Below, piece after piece: positions 1 through 9,527 of a stretch of DNA of 20,233 nucleotides (position 1 is its first letter; every line of letters starts with the position of its first letter). The translations under genes and the position numbers were made by a program. Source of the DNA: Gymnopus androsaceus JB14 (Eukaryota > Basidiomycota > Agaricomycetes > Agaricales > Omphalotaceae); NCBI GenBank assembly GCA_009733575.1, contig ML770093.1:1-20233 (forward strand), in the 5' to 3' direction. The notes beneath the pieces were generated by a model. That model ran no database searches and was not told the DNA's origin. It saw only the letters and a program-made list of their open reading frames with translations.

Positions 1-880
1 ATATTCTGGGGATTTTTGACGTGGAGTGTAGATCCGAGCTCGCAGCTCGAGTGTTCCTTTAAGCTTTAAAAGAGTGTTAGCCATCTAATGATAGAGATGA
101 ATAGAGAAGCTTTACATGTTTGGGATCAATAAATAATCGTTGATTAACCATGGCTAAATGAGTGTGAAGACCGAGGGGAGTGAAGATGGCAAGGCGTGCG
201 GAAGGAGAGCAGACCAGCTGGGGAGTTTGATGATGGAGGATATCGAATCCACTACCTTTTTACTTTTCAAAGAAGTCGGAAAGACAATCAAAAAGAAGCA
301 GGCCAAGAAAGGGATCTGCGAGCGTGTGATAGAGGCCAGGTGGATAAAGATAATGGGATAAGTATCAACTGTCACAGCAGACAAAAAGATACACATACCG
401 TGTCGGATTGAAGACCAACTCCATGTCGCAATCTTGATCCCAGCTAAGCAGAGCGCGTGCGCAAGACCTCCAGAAAAACAATAATATCGAAAGTCTTCTG
501 AGAGAGTTCAGGAACAGAGATGTCGAAAAGGCTGAAAAACAAATGGAAAAGTAGACAAAAAGATATAAACAAAAAGATAGAAGCTAGGACAGCATGCCGT
601 GCTAGGTTTATAGAGGGGGGAAATGATCTTGTATCACAAATTTGAACCCTCCACTACTTTCGAGCTGAGCTCTTTTTCATTGCGTTGAACGTCTCCTCTC
701 GGCAAAACCCACGTCGCCAATTTTACTCTCTACACTTTTTTCTTTCCTGCGCGTTGAACGTCTTTGTAAATCATTCCAGTCTACCAGGAAAAGTAACTAG
801 TTAGATAGTCCAAAGTGTAACAATCCAGTAACTAATATGATCAAAATCCACAGGAAATCCAGGGCCCTGGAATCCAGGGG
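1..880. other. Region without a secure gene; possible minus-strand promoter
   Basis: I find no convincing protein here on either strand. The open frames are short and have no recognisable motif. On the minus strand there is a TATAAA at 612-607. About 190 bp downstream of it an ATG at 424 opens a 26-nt stretch that runs into a GTATGT donor at 398. This could be the first exon of a gene leaving the window on the left, but no acceptor gives a recognisable continuation, so I do not call a gene. The segment 847-890 is rich in CCAGGGCCCTGG-like palindromic text leading into the minisatellite. Confidence 0.3.
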
Positions 881-904
881 CCCCGCCTGGAATCCATACA
901 CCCC

Positions 905-1553
905 ACCTGGATTCCATGCATGTCGCATGGAATCCATGCACTAGTAAAAATAGTAGTGTATGGATTCCATGCACTAGGAAAAATAGTAGTGTATGGATTC
1001 CAGGCATGTTGCATGGAATCCATGCACTAGTAAAAATAGTAGTGTATGGATTCCAGGCATGTTGCATGGATTCCATGCACTAGTAAATATAGTAGTGTAT
1101 GGATTCCAGGCATGTTGCATGGAATCCATGCACTAGTAAAAATAGTAGTGTATGGATTCCAGGCATGTTGCATGGAATCCATGCACTAGGAAAAATAGTA
1201 GTGTATGGATTCCAGGCATGTCGCATGGAATCCATGCACTGGTAAAAATAGTAGTGTATGGATTCCAGGCATGTTGCATGGAATCCATGCACTAGTAAAA
1301 ATAGTAGTGTATGGATTCCAGGCATGTTGCATGGAATCCATGCACTAGTAAAAATAGTAGTGTATGGATTCCAGGCATGTCGCATGGAATCCATGCACTA
1401 GGAAAAATAGTAGTGTATGGATTCCAGGCATGTTGCATGGAATCCATGCACTAGTAAAAATAGTAGTGTACGGATTCCAGGCATGTCGCATGGATTCCAT
1501 GCACTAGTAAATATAGTAGTGTATGGATTCCATGTACAAGTAAATATAGTAGT
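905..1553. repeat. 53-bp minisatellite with an inverted repeat in every unit
   Basis: The word GTATGGATTCCAGGCATG recurs with its first base at 991, 1044, 1097, 1150, 1203, 1256, 1309, 1362, 1415, 1468 and 1521 (the last two copies vary). The period is therefore exactly 53 bp for ten intervals. A shortened 33-bp unit precedes the array (958-990) and partial units flank it. Each unit contains ATGGATTCCA and its reverse complement TGGAATCCAT about 11 bases apart, so every unit can fold into a hairpin. Units differ by a few substitutions (GTTGC or GTCGC, CTAGTAAA or CTAGGAAA). Long minus-strand open frames across it are a by-product, because 53 is not a multiple of three and the frame rotates through the array. 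Confidence 0.95.
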
Positions 1554-1575
1554 GCATGCGAAGTATAGTAATAGT

Positions 1576-1709
1576 CATGTGACACTGTCACACAGTACAA
1601 ATTGAAATTTGTGAAATAGCGATTGATAGTAACAGTGATGACTTTCTCATCTACACCCAGCAACCTACCTCTGCTGATCCCATCAGCCTGCATGTGACAC
1701 TGTCACACA
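1576..1709. repeat. Two copies of a TGTGACA-C-TGTCACA palindrome
   Basis: CATGTGACACTGTCACAC occurs at 1576-1593 and again at 1691-1708. Both copies continue into similar text (ACAAATT shortly downstream). Each copy is itself a perfect 7-bp inverted repeat around a central C. The two copies are 115 bp apart in the same orientation. They could be the ends of a small insertion, a decayed tandem duplication, or paired protein-binding sites. The sequence between them has no coding signal. Confidence 0.6.
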
Positions 1710-1793
1710 AACTACAAATTACACTTTTGATTGCAATGAGGATGAATTCCAGAAGGAGAGTTACACACTCCGCAGGATCGATTATAAAACGGC

Positions 1794-2083
1794 CGAAATT
1801 TATTCCGAAAAAGATGAAGTAAATGATGATAAATTTCGCCAAAGATTTCGATTGAAACAGATTATATATTGCGCCCGGAATATGGTTAGAATAATATAAT
1901 CTTTTTCGTATATAATCCCGGCCGAAAAAGTTCGTGGGAATTAGTCAGTATTTCGATAGGAAGACAAAATCAATTTCGCCTGGTAAATTGTTAAGATTCC
2001 GCCTGGAAAAGGAATCAGGATGAAAGACCTTTACCGCTGCTAAAAGACCATCTTTTGCGCCCGGGAAAGGTCCTGTGGTCTTT
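1794..2083. repeat. Cluster of short inverted repeats with a CGCCYGG core
   Basis: Perfect inverted repeats follow one another: CGAAATTTAT (1794-1803 with 1829-1838), AGATTATAT (1859-1867 with 1894-1902), CAATTT (1971-1976 with 1985-1990), GATTCC (1995-2000 with 2011-2016), GACCTTT (2026-2032 with 2066-2072) and AAAGACCA (2043-2050 with 2076-2083). Several loops hold a GCGCCCGG or CGCCTGG core. The stems are AT-rich and unrelated to each other, while the cores are alike. No open frame of note crosses it. It may be a non-autonomous element or a structured non-coding region; nothing known is recognised. Confidence 0.55.
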
Positions 2084-2364
2084 GATCTTTCACGCGCGTA
2101 ATTCACTAACTTTTACGCCATCAAACACGCGGTACCCAGTTACTGCCAGTTACTGCCCAGTCACTGTCTGGTGACTGCCCGGTTGCCTGGGTTCAGACGC
2201 TCAAAAACTCATCTAGCCGCTCAAAACGGTGACTCAGTCCTCATGTGCCACCTTGGTGCCTACTTGATGCTTGATCAAGAACAGTTACATGACTGATAAC
2301 TGATTGCGAGAGCTAACTCTAAATAGACGCTTTGACATGTACGCTGGTGGCACGAAAGTATATG
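2084..2364. other. Non-coding spacer with short local repeats
   Basis: No gene is seen. It holds a short tandem run of CAGTTACTGC-like words at about 2138-2180, ending in CAGTCAC paired with GTGACTG. It leads directly into the R1 element. Confidence 0.5.
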
Positions 2365-3230
2365 ACTAAGCATCGGAGTCCCGACGCTTTGTAAGCATCA
2401 TTCGGCCCGCAATGTCCGACCATCAATCGCCAGATTTTTCTTCACGTGTTGTGCTTCACTTCTTCTTCTTACCACCACCATCCCACCCAGTTGCGCTCAA
2501 GAAGTCGTAAGTGTGCAACTTGAGCGCAGGGTAACTTCCCTCAATCTAATCCCCTTTATAACCTAACGATCTGCCTCCAGGCTCAGTCTTCGGGGTACTA
2601 GCATGTCGAGTGACGGTTTGTCTCCAGGCTCAGCCTTGGAGCACTAGATAGTATACCGAATAACGATTGTCCTTAGAGAGCTATGCTCTAATCGCCTGAT
2701 GGCCTCACAAACACGACGATCTGCTTCCGAGCTCAGCCTTGAAGCGCTAGATTCAAATTTTGAATGGCCTGCTGGAGTGCTATATCCATACGCATCCTGT
2801 GATAGTTCGACAGATCTATCCGGCCTCAGTCCTGGAGCGCTGCGATCAATCTTTTCATGCCGCCATTGCGCTCAAGAAGTCGTAAATGTGCAACTTAAGC
2901 GAAGGGTGACTTTAAAAAATCTCAATCTACTCCGCCTTTCTAACATAACGATTTGCCTCCAGGCTCAGTCTTGGATTCCGGCTTCCGGTCTCAGAAACAT
3001 GACGGTCTGCTTCCAATCTCAGCCTTGAAGCGCTAGCTTCAGATTTTGATTAGCCTAATGAACAACGATACGATTTGCCTCTGAGCTCAGTCATGGAGTG
3101 CTAGATCCACACGCATCCTGTCATATTTCGACAACTCTCCGGCCTCAGTCCTGGAGCGCTGTGTTCAATCTCTTCATGCCGCCATTGCACTCGTAAATGT
3201 GCAACTTGAGCGCAGGCCTGAATCTACTCT
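2365..3230. repeat. Dispersed repeat R1, copy 1
   Basis: The segment starting ACTAAGCATCGG is repeated at 10385 with near identity over its first ~300 bp and recognisable similarity to the end. Inside, a core resembling CTCCAGGCTCAGTCTTGGAG followed by CGCTAGAT recurs about eight times (near 2579, 2624, 2728, 2822, 2960, 3010, 3080 and 3142) with uneven spacing. A perfect inverted repeat, TGCGCTCAAG (2492-2501) with CTTGAGCGCA (2519-2528), is followed by two decayed versions near 2866 and 3184. The copies differ by indels that break any reading frame, so it is non-coding. No terminal inverted repeats or LTR ends are evident; the borders are approximate. Confidence 0.85.
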
Positions 3231-3448
3231 CCTTCGCCAAACATAGTAGAAGTCATACTTTATGCATCTCTTAGTAATATTTGCCCTGACTTTACCGCCA
3301 GGTATCAACGACTCTGCCCAATCGATTACTTGGGCATGACACATTCCATTCCACTCATCACAGTCATGTGCCCAGATAATCTCCCTTTGTCACAGACATG
3401 CATAAAAGGAACATCTGGATCAATCTCTCTTATACCCTACCACCACGT

Positions 3449-3979
3449 ATGCCCTCGAAAGCCTCCACTGCTCCACAATCTCGTCCAAATATTGGCCGCA
3501 ACTCTGACTATACCCCTGCTGCCAGTGCTCCGAGTGCCACCCGCTCAGATATTCTGACGCCAGTCCCACCAGCCATGGCGGCCAGCGATCTCACTAGGGA
3601 GCAGGCCGACTTTTTGCAAAATCTACAGCAGCGCTCTAGCGCCGTCGCCTACCTCTTGCCACCGGCCCTTGGCCATCCATTAATCTCGATGACTAAAACA
3701 CCAAATGGCTTATCTGCGAGGCTCCTTGTAGTATACGAGGATAATGCTGATTACAAGCAGGTTGTGGTCGTGGTTGGTCCGGACAAAGAAGCCACTGTCT
3801 GGCTACTGCGCAGACTCTTGGGGAGCACGAACAAAGAGAAAGTGATCACTCGGCAGACTCGGAAAGCTATTTTTCTCTGGCTTGCTGTAGGCTGCATTGT
3901 ATTTGGAGTGATTGGTCTGTTTGTTGCTTGGGCTCGGGCTGAAGCAGTTGGTATGGTAGTCATGAACTTGATTGATTAG
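3449..3979 (+). CDS. Small predicted tail-anchored membrane protein, function unknown
   Basis: This is a single uninterrupted frame of 176 codons from the ATG at 3449. An in-frame ATG at 3398 would add 17 residues, but the N-terminus MPSKAS is a more usual start. Residues 1-45 are rich in Ser, Pro and Ala and probably disordered. Residues 46-135 look like a small folded domain, with a strand-rich segment RLLVVYEDNADYKQVVVVVG and a helix around residues 115-125. Residues 140-161 form one strong hydrophobic segment, preceded by basic residues (RQTRKA), with only about 15 residues after it. This fits a tail-anchored or single-pass membrane protein with its N-terminus in the cytosol. I do not recognise the family. 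It lies alone between repeat R1 and a dead retroelement. An AATAAA-like signal occurs near 4232, about 250 bp past the stop. Confidence 0.65.
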   Translation: MPSKASTAPQSRPNIGRNSDYTPAASAPSATRSDILTPVPPAMAASDLTREQADFLQNLQQRSSAVAYLLPPALGHPLISMTKTPNGLSARLLVVYEDNADYKQVVVVVGPDKEATVWLLRRLLGSTNKEKVITRQTRKAIFLWLAVGCIVFGVIGLFVAWARAEAVGMVVMNLID

Positions 3980-4339
3980 ACCGACCAGACCAGTATGCAA
4001 ACTGCTTCATTTGTGGAACCAGATACTGATGCTTAGCTTGCAGATCGCTTGGTTATAGGATCATCACTCGCCTTAGAGAGAGTGCTACTCTAGAGAGGTA
4101 GATAAATTGAGGAACAATACGGGCTCCTCTCAGCAATATTGATTACCTTGGCATAGGCATAGTTTTATAACTTCAATTTGTGTTCCGATATCTTCAATGG
4201 AATTTTGATCTGTATGGAAATGCTTCAACCAAATAAATTGTTTTGTTTTCCGTGCCAAGTTTCTTCTTTCCACTTTCATGGTCCCCATCCGCGAAAGCAG
4301 GTTGAGAAAGGAATGCTATGTACATGGTCTGGGTCGTGA
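3980..4339. other. 3' flank of the small membrane protein gene
   Basis: No gene is seen. It is AT-rich and contains an AATAAA-like word near 4232 that could serve polyadenylation of the gene upstream. Retroelement similarity starts near its right end. Confidence 0.4.
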
Positions 4340-4880
4340 AAAGCAGCAGGTGTCAAGGTCGCAAACGAGACCTGCGAGAAGTACGATTTGGTATGGTTGG
4401 ACATGAAGAACGTTAAAACACGTCGCCCGACGAAGAACTCGACCACAAGTTTACGGGTGCCTACCGAATCCTGGCCAAGGTCGGGAGCCACGCTTACCGA
4501 CTGGACTTACCGGGCGACCTAAAAAGATACACAACGTTTTCCATGTCGACCGATTGAAAGTCCACCACGAGGACGTCTTCAAACGGAAACGCGAACCATA
4601 TTCATAGAAGGGAACGCGGAATACTTCGTCGGGATTCCTGGACTCACAGCCTATGGAAGCGGGTAGCCACGAGATAGAGTACCTCGTGAAGTGGAAAGAT
4701 TATGGGGCCGAGTTCAACGAGTGGGTACCTTGGCGGAGCATGGCGGGTGGAGTTGAGTTGATATAGAGATGGGAAAAGGCCCACCCTAAGAAAAGAAACC
4801 TGCAAAGGGATCTGCTGGAAAGGTTAAGGGAGATGGCACTGGAGAAGAATGAGGACGGGAACGAAGAGGAGAGACAATAG
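4340..4880 (+). pseudogene. Broken Ty3/Gypsy chromovirus pol 3' end (integrase C-terminus and chromodomain)
   Basis: Translation in shifting frames gives the typical end of a fungal chromovirus polyprotein. First comes a segment with VWLDMKNVKTRRPTK (about 4390-4435). In the next frame follows KFTGAYRILAKVGSHAYRLD (about 4450-4505), and in a third frame NVFHVDRLKVHHEDVF (about 4535-4580). A chromodomain then begins EYLVKWKDYGAEFNEWVP at 4677. The chromodomain aromatic residues (Y, W, Y, W) are kept. Damage includes two frame changes near 4436 and 4510, a stop after the 4535-4608 block, and an in-frame TAG after VELI near 4760. The frame closes with TAG at 4878-4880. Only the pol end survives; no matching LTR is recognised on either side. 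In intact elements this part binds target chromatin and steers integration. Confidence 0.85.
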
Positions 4881-5049
4881 GGGCGCCCGACCACGCTAAC
4901 GACCGACCACGCTAAGTGGTCCATTATTTCTAATTCTACCACCCCGCGCTTGCGGTGCCAATTTCTTAATTCACATCCACATCCTCTTCATTTCGAATAC
5001 TCAAAAGTAACCCCTGAATTTTTTTATTGCTGTTTTCATAAAAGTTGGC
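4881..5049. other. Spacer after the chromovirus remnant
   Basis: It contains a short direct repeat of CGACCACGCTAA (near 4888 and 4904) and a T-rich run (5020-5030). No LTR end is recognised. Confidence 0.35.
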
Positions 5050-5736
5050 GTAATCCAAAATTCCGCTCTCACGAACTTTTTTTTCGTCCTTTGAGCCTTC
5101 ATCACTTTTCACTTGTATCTCAATAAATACGATGCCTATCGCCTTCTATTATAACACATCTTAATCGCCACATTGAACCTGAGATGCAAGACTAAGAAAA
5201 TCGAAGATTCGAGCAAGTTTATTTGTGAAGTTACCTGCAATATTGTTCAAACATTTCAGTTGTCGGAGTGTGATAAATTTATTAGAGGACGTTCTGAGTA
5301 GTACAATCCACTGTATGGACTATAATACAAGTGCTAATGTAGTTTATAGAAGTGTGAAACAATGTTTCGTTCACAGTTGACTCGTTGAATCTGGCATGCT
5401 CTTGATTGCAACTTCCATATCCTGCCAAGACAACCAAGTTCACTGGCAATCTTATTCAAGTACATTTGCATCTGTAATATTGTCAATAGAATGTATCCTA
5501 CAGTTCATAACGTCCTCTAATAATTTTATTACAGTCCAACAACTGAAATGTTTGAACAATATTGCAGGTAACTTCACAAATAAACTTGCTCGAATCTTCG
5601 ATTTGCTTAGTCTTGCATCTCAGGTTCAATGTAGCGATTAAGATGTGCTATATTAGAAGGCGATAGGTATCGTATTTATTGAGATACAAGTGAAAAGTGA
5701 TGAAAAAAAGTTCGTGAGTGCGGAATTTTGGATTAC
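5050..5736. repeat. Long inverted repeat (fold-back element)
   Basis: GTAATCCAAAATTCCGC at 5050 is matched by its reverse complement ending at 5736. The match continues inward for about 245 bp (5050-5296 against about 5508-5736) with few mismatches. It then fades over a further ~50 bp on each side towards a centre at roughly 5346-5459. The transcript of either strand could fold into a hairpin of roughly 250 base pairs. No clear target-site duplication flanks it: the outer bases read GGC on the left and ACC on the right. The open frame at 5396-5641 crosses loop and right arm and is probably incidental. It could be a fold-back or MITE-like element, or a source of double-stranded RNA. Confidence 0.9.
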
Positions 5737-5897
5737 ACCGCCCGACAAGATGCCCCAATAAACACTTTACTTATTCATTCAAGTCCCACCGGTTATTTCA
5801 CTCAACAAAATTAAATTGACTATTTACAGCACACACGCATGCACCAGAGAACGCTATTTACTTTTTAGAATCTAGGGCACTAAGAAAGAGTACAAAT
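5737..5897. other. 3' flank of the Zn-cluster/coiled-coil gene
   Basis: This spacer lies between the fold-back element and the stop codon of the minus-strand gene. No separate feature is supported. Confidence 0.4.
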
Positions 5898-8800
5898 TCA
5901 GGCGGGCGGAGCAGAACCACTGGCGGAATCCTCTTTCTCAACTTCCTCGGCCAGAGTGAGGGCAACGGTGGGAGGAGAGCCAGAAGAGGGGCGCTCATAT
6001 ACGGCAGCGGGAGCGGGTTCAGTGGAAGGAACGGGTGCAGCACATGCGACAGGAGCAGCAGTCGTGCGACGAGAAGCAGATGCAGCGGGAGGGGGGCTCT
6101 TGCGACGGAAGATCTCCATTGCGTTGGAGCCCGTAGAAAAAGACCCAGGAATAGCCCTATCCTGTTCATCGCGGTCACACTCCGAAGGTTCCTCGTCCAC
6201 CATAGCGTCGTCATCGTAAAGGTTGTCCCCATCATCCGCAATGAGAGAAAGGGAAACGCGGGCAGGAAGATCGGGACTAGAAGGGGAGATAGCAGTGGTA
6301 GCCAGATGAGCCTCTGCCAACTCAGCCTCAACGCCCATAATACGGGCCGCTTCACGTTCGAATACATCGTTTTCATTCTGATACGCCTCCAGCTGTTGAA
6401 GGGTGATACGACGCGTTTCAGAACGAATGAGGGAGAGAAGAGGTGCGACAGGTACGGAGCTAGGGAGTGTCGTGGTTGGGTCACCAAGGGGATGATGAGT
6501 ACTAAAAGGAAGGTACTCGTAGATGGGACGCTCGGAGTGCGGAGTGGAGACAGGAAGAAGCCCAGCGTGCTGACCAAGAGTAAGGAGAGCATCGGGATTA
6601 TCGTGACTGTAGCGACGGACGAGGGAAAGGACACGGTCGCGGTGGGGGGAAGCAGCAATCAACATGATGTTGAGCGCCTGGTCCACACGAAAAACGCACT
6701 CTCTGAAGTGCAAACGAAGACGTTCAGCCGCCCGCTCCGCATGCGTGTAATGGTCGGAATTGGAACGACCCAGGTGAAGGGAGGCGTGGATCTCTTGGAT
6801 GAGGAACTCAGCACGACGAAGGACCTCGTTCAAGGCAGAGGTGGGATTGGCAACCACGAGGTGCCGGTATGAAGTAGCAAGGGAGCCCAAATCATGCCGA
6901 TACTCCTCGAGCCTGTCACGCAACCGCGAATTGGCCAAGACCAACTCCTCCCTCGAGGAAAAACCCTCCAGTTCGGTCTCCAGCTCAGAATTTGTCTCCC
7001 CAAGAGACTTGGCCAACGCATTGGCCAACGAGGTCACCTCCCGCCAATGCTCACAGGTCCCCAAAAGCTCGTGGATAATGGTAGAATTGTTACCAATCTC
7101 TACCTCTCTGCGAGTGACGCGGTCGAATAGGGTTTTGCGACGGGCCTCCGCATTTTCAAGCTCCTGGGTTTGGCGGGCAACCAATGCCTCCAATTCACGA
7201 ATACGACGCCCGGGATCCTAGAGAGGAAGCAATTAGCGAAGTAGAGAATTGACAAGGTGGAAACGACTCACAGGTTGCTCTGGTGTCACAAGCGTTTCGT
7301 ACAAAGCCGCCCGAGCAGCAGCAGCGTTCGCAGCGCCCGCACTTTCAGCCAGAGCCTCCATTCTATGACGCATTTCCTCGTACTCAAGCTCTCGACGATG
7401 GAGATCATCCTCTCGCTGTTGCAAAAGACGGCGGGTGTCCTCAAGTTGCAAAGTCAGATGCGAGTTAGTCAACTCGTACTGATCCACCAGGGCCCGACTC
7501 TGCTCCAACTCTGTTTGAACCGCACCTAACTCACGGTGTGAGTTCATCAACTCTTCACGCAGATGTCGGGGGTTACTTTGCCGTGCGGGAGGCATTGAAG
7601 GCTAGGAAGAGAGAAATGGAAAAGGAGTAAGAAGGAAATTTATAGTCGAAAGGGTCAGGCACGTACCAATTCTTCCCACCGACTGGGACTCCTCACAGTT
7701 AGGCGACTGGGATTCCCATAGGCCAAATCGACAAGGGCAGGGATTGACGTACGTCCCCGGGCTATGTGAGAGTGGACCTGGGCATAGGCAGCCGAGTCGA
7801 CTCCAGGTGAACCCTGACGAGGGCCGCCAACTACCGGATCCGGCTGATCCGCGGAGGTTGGAGGGTGAACAGAAGGCGACGGCTCAGGCAAATGGGTTAT
7901 GCGTGGAACCTCAGCGGGAGAGGGAGAACGACGTGGAAGAGGAGGCGGGCGGGGAGCACGTACACAAGAGGAACCATCGACTCTCGGAAGCACATGGGGC
8001 CGTTGGGGGCCTGCAGAACCATGACTCTTCCCTTTACCCTTGGCCTTCCCCTTAACCCCGGACTCCGCCTCGTTATGAGCACGCGCCTTAGCAGCCTGTT
8101 TGCGATCATGCGCCAAAATCTTGTTAAGAGTTTGGGGGGCACTAGTACGCTCCTGAGCGGCAGACAAGGGAGGAGGAGTTTGCGGGAGAGGTGGGGAATG
8201 GGGACGAGCAGGAATACGGAGAGTGAGGGCGGTATGAGAAAAGGGGGGTGTGGCGGGCCGTGGAGGAACACCAGAAGACCCCGCAAGAGGTGGGGAAGTG
8301 ACAGGATCCACCACAAGGGGCGTTACCTGCGTTGTGCTTGTCACCTTACGGGTGGACCTACGAGTGCCAGGAGCAGGAAGAGAAGGAGGATCAGGACTTG
8401 GAGAACGGGGGCCCATGAACCTGTACGTGCCCTGGATCGTACCTGGACGAGATCCAAATTTAGCAATCTTGGGGATGAGCGGTTCACCCAGATCAGAGGA
8501 ACGTGAACTAGGCGGGTCAGTGGCGCGCACGAGCTGCTCGAAAAGAGCATCATTAACATGATACGCTTCATAAGCCCTGAGATGAACGGAGCGCAAATGC
8601 TTCTCAAACATTTCGCGAGCCCACTCCAACGACTGTCTGCTACTACGAGCAAAACGCCGATATCGATACAAGGTCGCGTGAGAGCACTTCTTTTGGCTGG
8701 ACGAACACGAAACACACGCGAGACGAAGCGCTCCAGCCGAGACACACGTCTTATTCGCATTTGCACACCGTTGACAAGGACCTAGGCGAGCAGCGACATC

Positions 8801-9007
8801 CGACCACCCAGCATCGTCGCGCAAGTAATGGTCAGGCGGCACACCACCCAACGAAAACGTGCCCTTCAGGTCATCCGTAATCTTCGCAGTGACGAGGGCA
8901 GAGGCGGCGATCTGAGAGGCGTTCTGGCTGGAATTTGGCGACGGGGACCTTTTGGCCTTTTTACGAGGGGAAGAGTTGGAAGGGGAGGAGGGTCTCTTAG
9001 GGGGCAT
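5898..9007 (-). CDS. Zn2Cys6-type cysteine cluster and coiled-coil protein (three exons), function unknown
   Basis: The model has exons 9007-7667, 7601-7272 and 7217-5898. The introns are 65 bp (GTACGT...TAG) and 54 bp (GTGAGT...TAG), both in phase 0, and the product is about 996 residues. The start MPPKRPSS at 9007 is preferred over an in-frame ATG at 9064 because it opens with a basic, nuclear-signal-like N-terminus (PRKKAKR, residues 15-21). Cysteines 78, 81, 88, 98, 101 and 108 give C-x2-C-x6-C-x9-C-x2-C-x6-C, the spacing of fungal Zn2Cys6 clusters. A long Pro/Ser/Arg-rich disordered stretch follows to about residue 440. Then come Glu/Leu/Arg-rich coiled coils (about 450-650), an acidic patch, and a Pro/Ala-rich tail. 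There is no transcription-factor middle domain. A nuclear, DNA- or chromatin-associated role is only an inference. A Gypsy-type LTR lies 173 bp upstream, so a mobile-element link is possible. Confidence 0.75.
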
Positions 9008-9179
9008 TTTTGAGCAAGGAGATGACGGGGATAAGAAAGAAGCTGAAGTGGCACAGTTTGACACAGTTTTTCAAACTGTTTGTTGGTACGTGTGGGTCCA
9101 ACGGCGATCACGTTATTCTAGAACCCTCAAACGAGCCGCAAACCTGCTCTGAATGCTAGGGGCCCTAAATGGGGGCCAA

Positions 9180-9527
9180 TGTCATGCCCTGTACCATCAA
9201 TCCCATTATCTTCACCTCCCAAAACCGCCCGATTGTATCCATGGCTTACCCTTTCCATCCGATAACCGCCCGCTAAGCCGCACGACAGGTCCCATCTACT
9301 TCTGTACACACTTACTACTCACCAACTCAGGATCCTGCACGTATATAACCGGTAATTCTCCCTGAGGGACCCCTTGTCTTGATATTAACCTGTTTTACAC
9401 CCGTATCTCTTGTTTTCTCTATTTTCTTATATCCTTGTCTATTCATCTACTATCTCAATATACGCTTGTTCTGGCTTCCACTCTTTGACTCACGCATCGA
9501 CTTGACCACCAGCAAGCTCATACGACA
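9180..9527 (+). mobile_element. LTR copy 1 (Ty3/Gypsy type, solo or truncated element)
   Basis: It begins TGTCATGCCCTGTA and ends AGCTCATACGACA, giving the usual TG...CA ends. It shares landmarks in the same order with the segment at 17954-18291: the start, TCTTGATATTAAC, CTCAATATACGCTTGTTCT and the AGCAAGCTCATAC end. A TATATAA at 9342-9348 would be the LTR promoter. No 5-bp target-site duplication is visible at these ends. No gag or protease is recognised after it. It lies in opposite orientation just upstream of the Zn-cluster gene. Confidence 0.7.

Noticed and set aside
801..1394. Long minus-strand open frames across the minisatellite, with repetitive peptides
   Set aside because: They follow from a stop-free repeat unit whose 53-bp period rotates all frames; there is no start context, splice signal or non-repetitive coding sequence.
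905..1553. Possible CRISPR array
   Set aside because: The whole 53-bp unit is repeated with no unique spacers, and the sequence is eukaryotic.
2699..3028. Open frame of 109 codons inside R1
   Set aside because: It lies in a dispersed repeat whose second copy breaks the frame by indels not divisible by three.
5396..5641. Open frame of 81 codons in the fold-back element
   Set aside because: It spans the loop and one arm of the inverted repeat, has no recognisable domain, and coding would be a by-product.
6306..6872. Plus-strand frames opposite the Zn-cluster gene (also 7865-8506)
   Set aside because: They are antisense shadows. The minus strand has matching splice sites, coiled-coil and zinc-cluster patterns.
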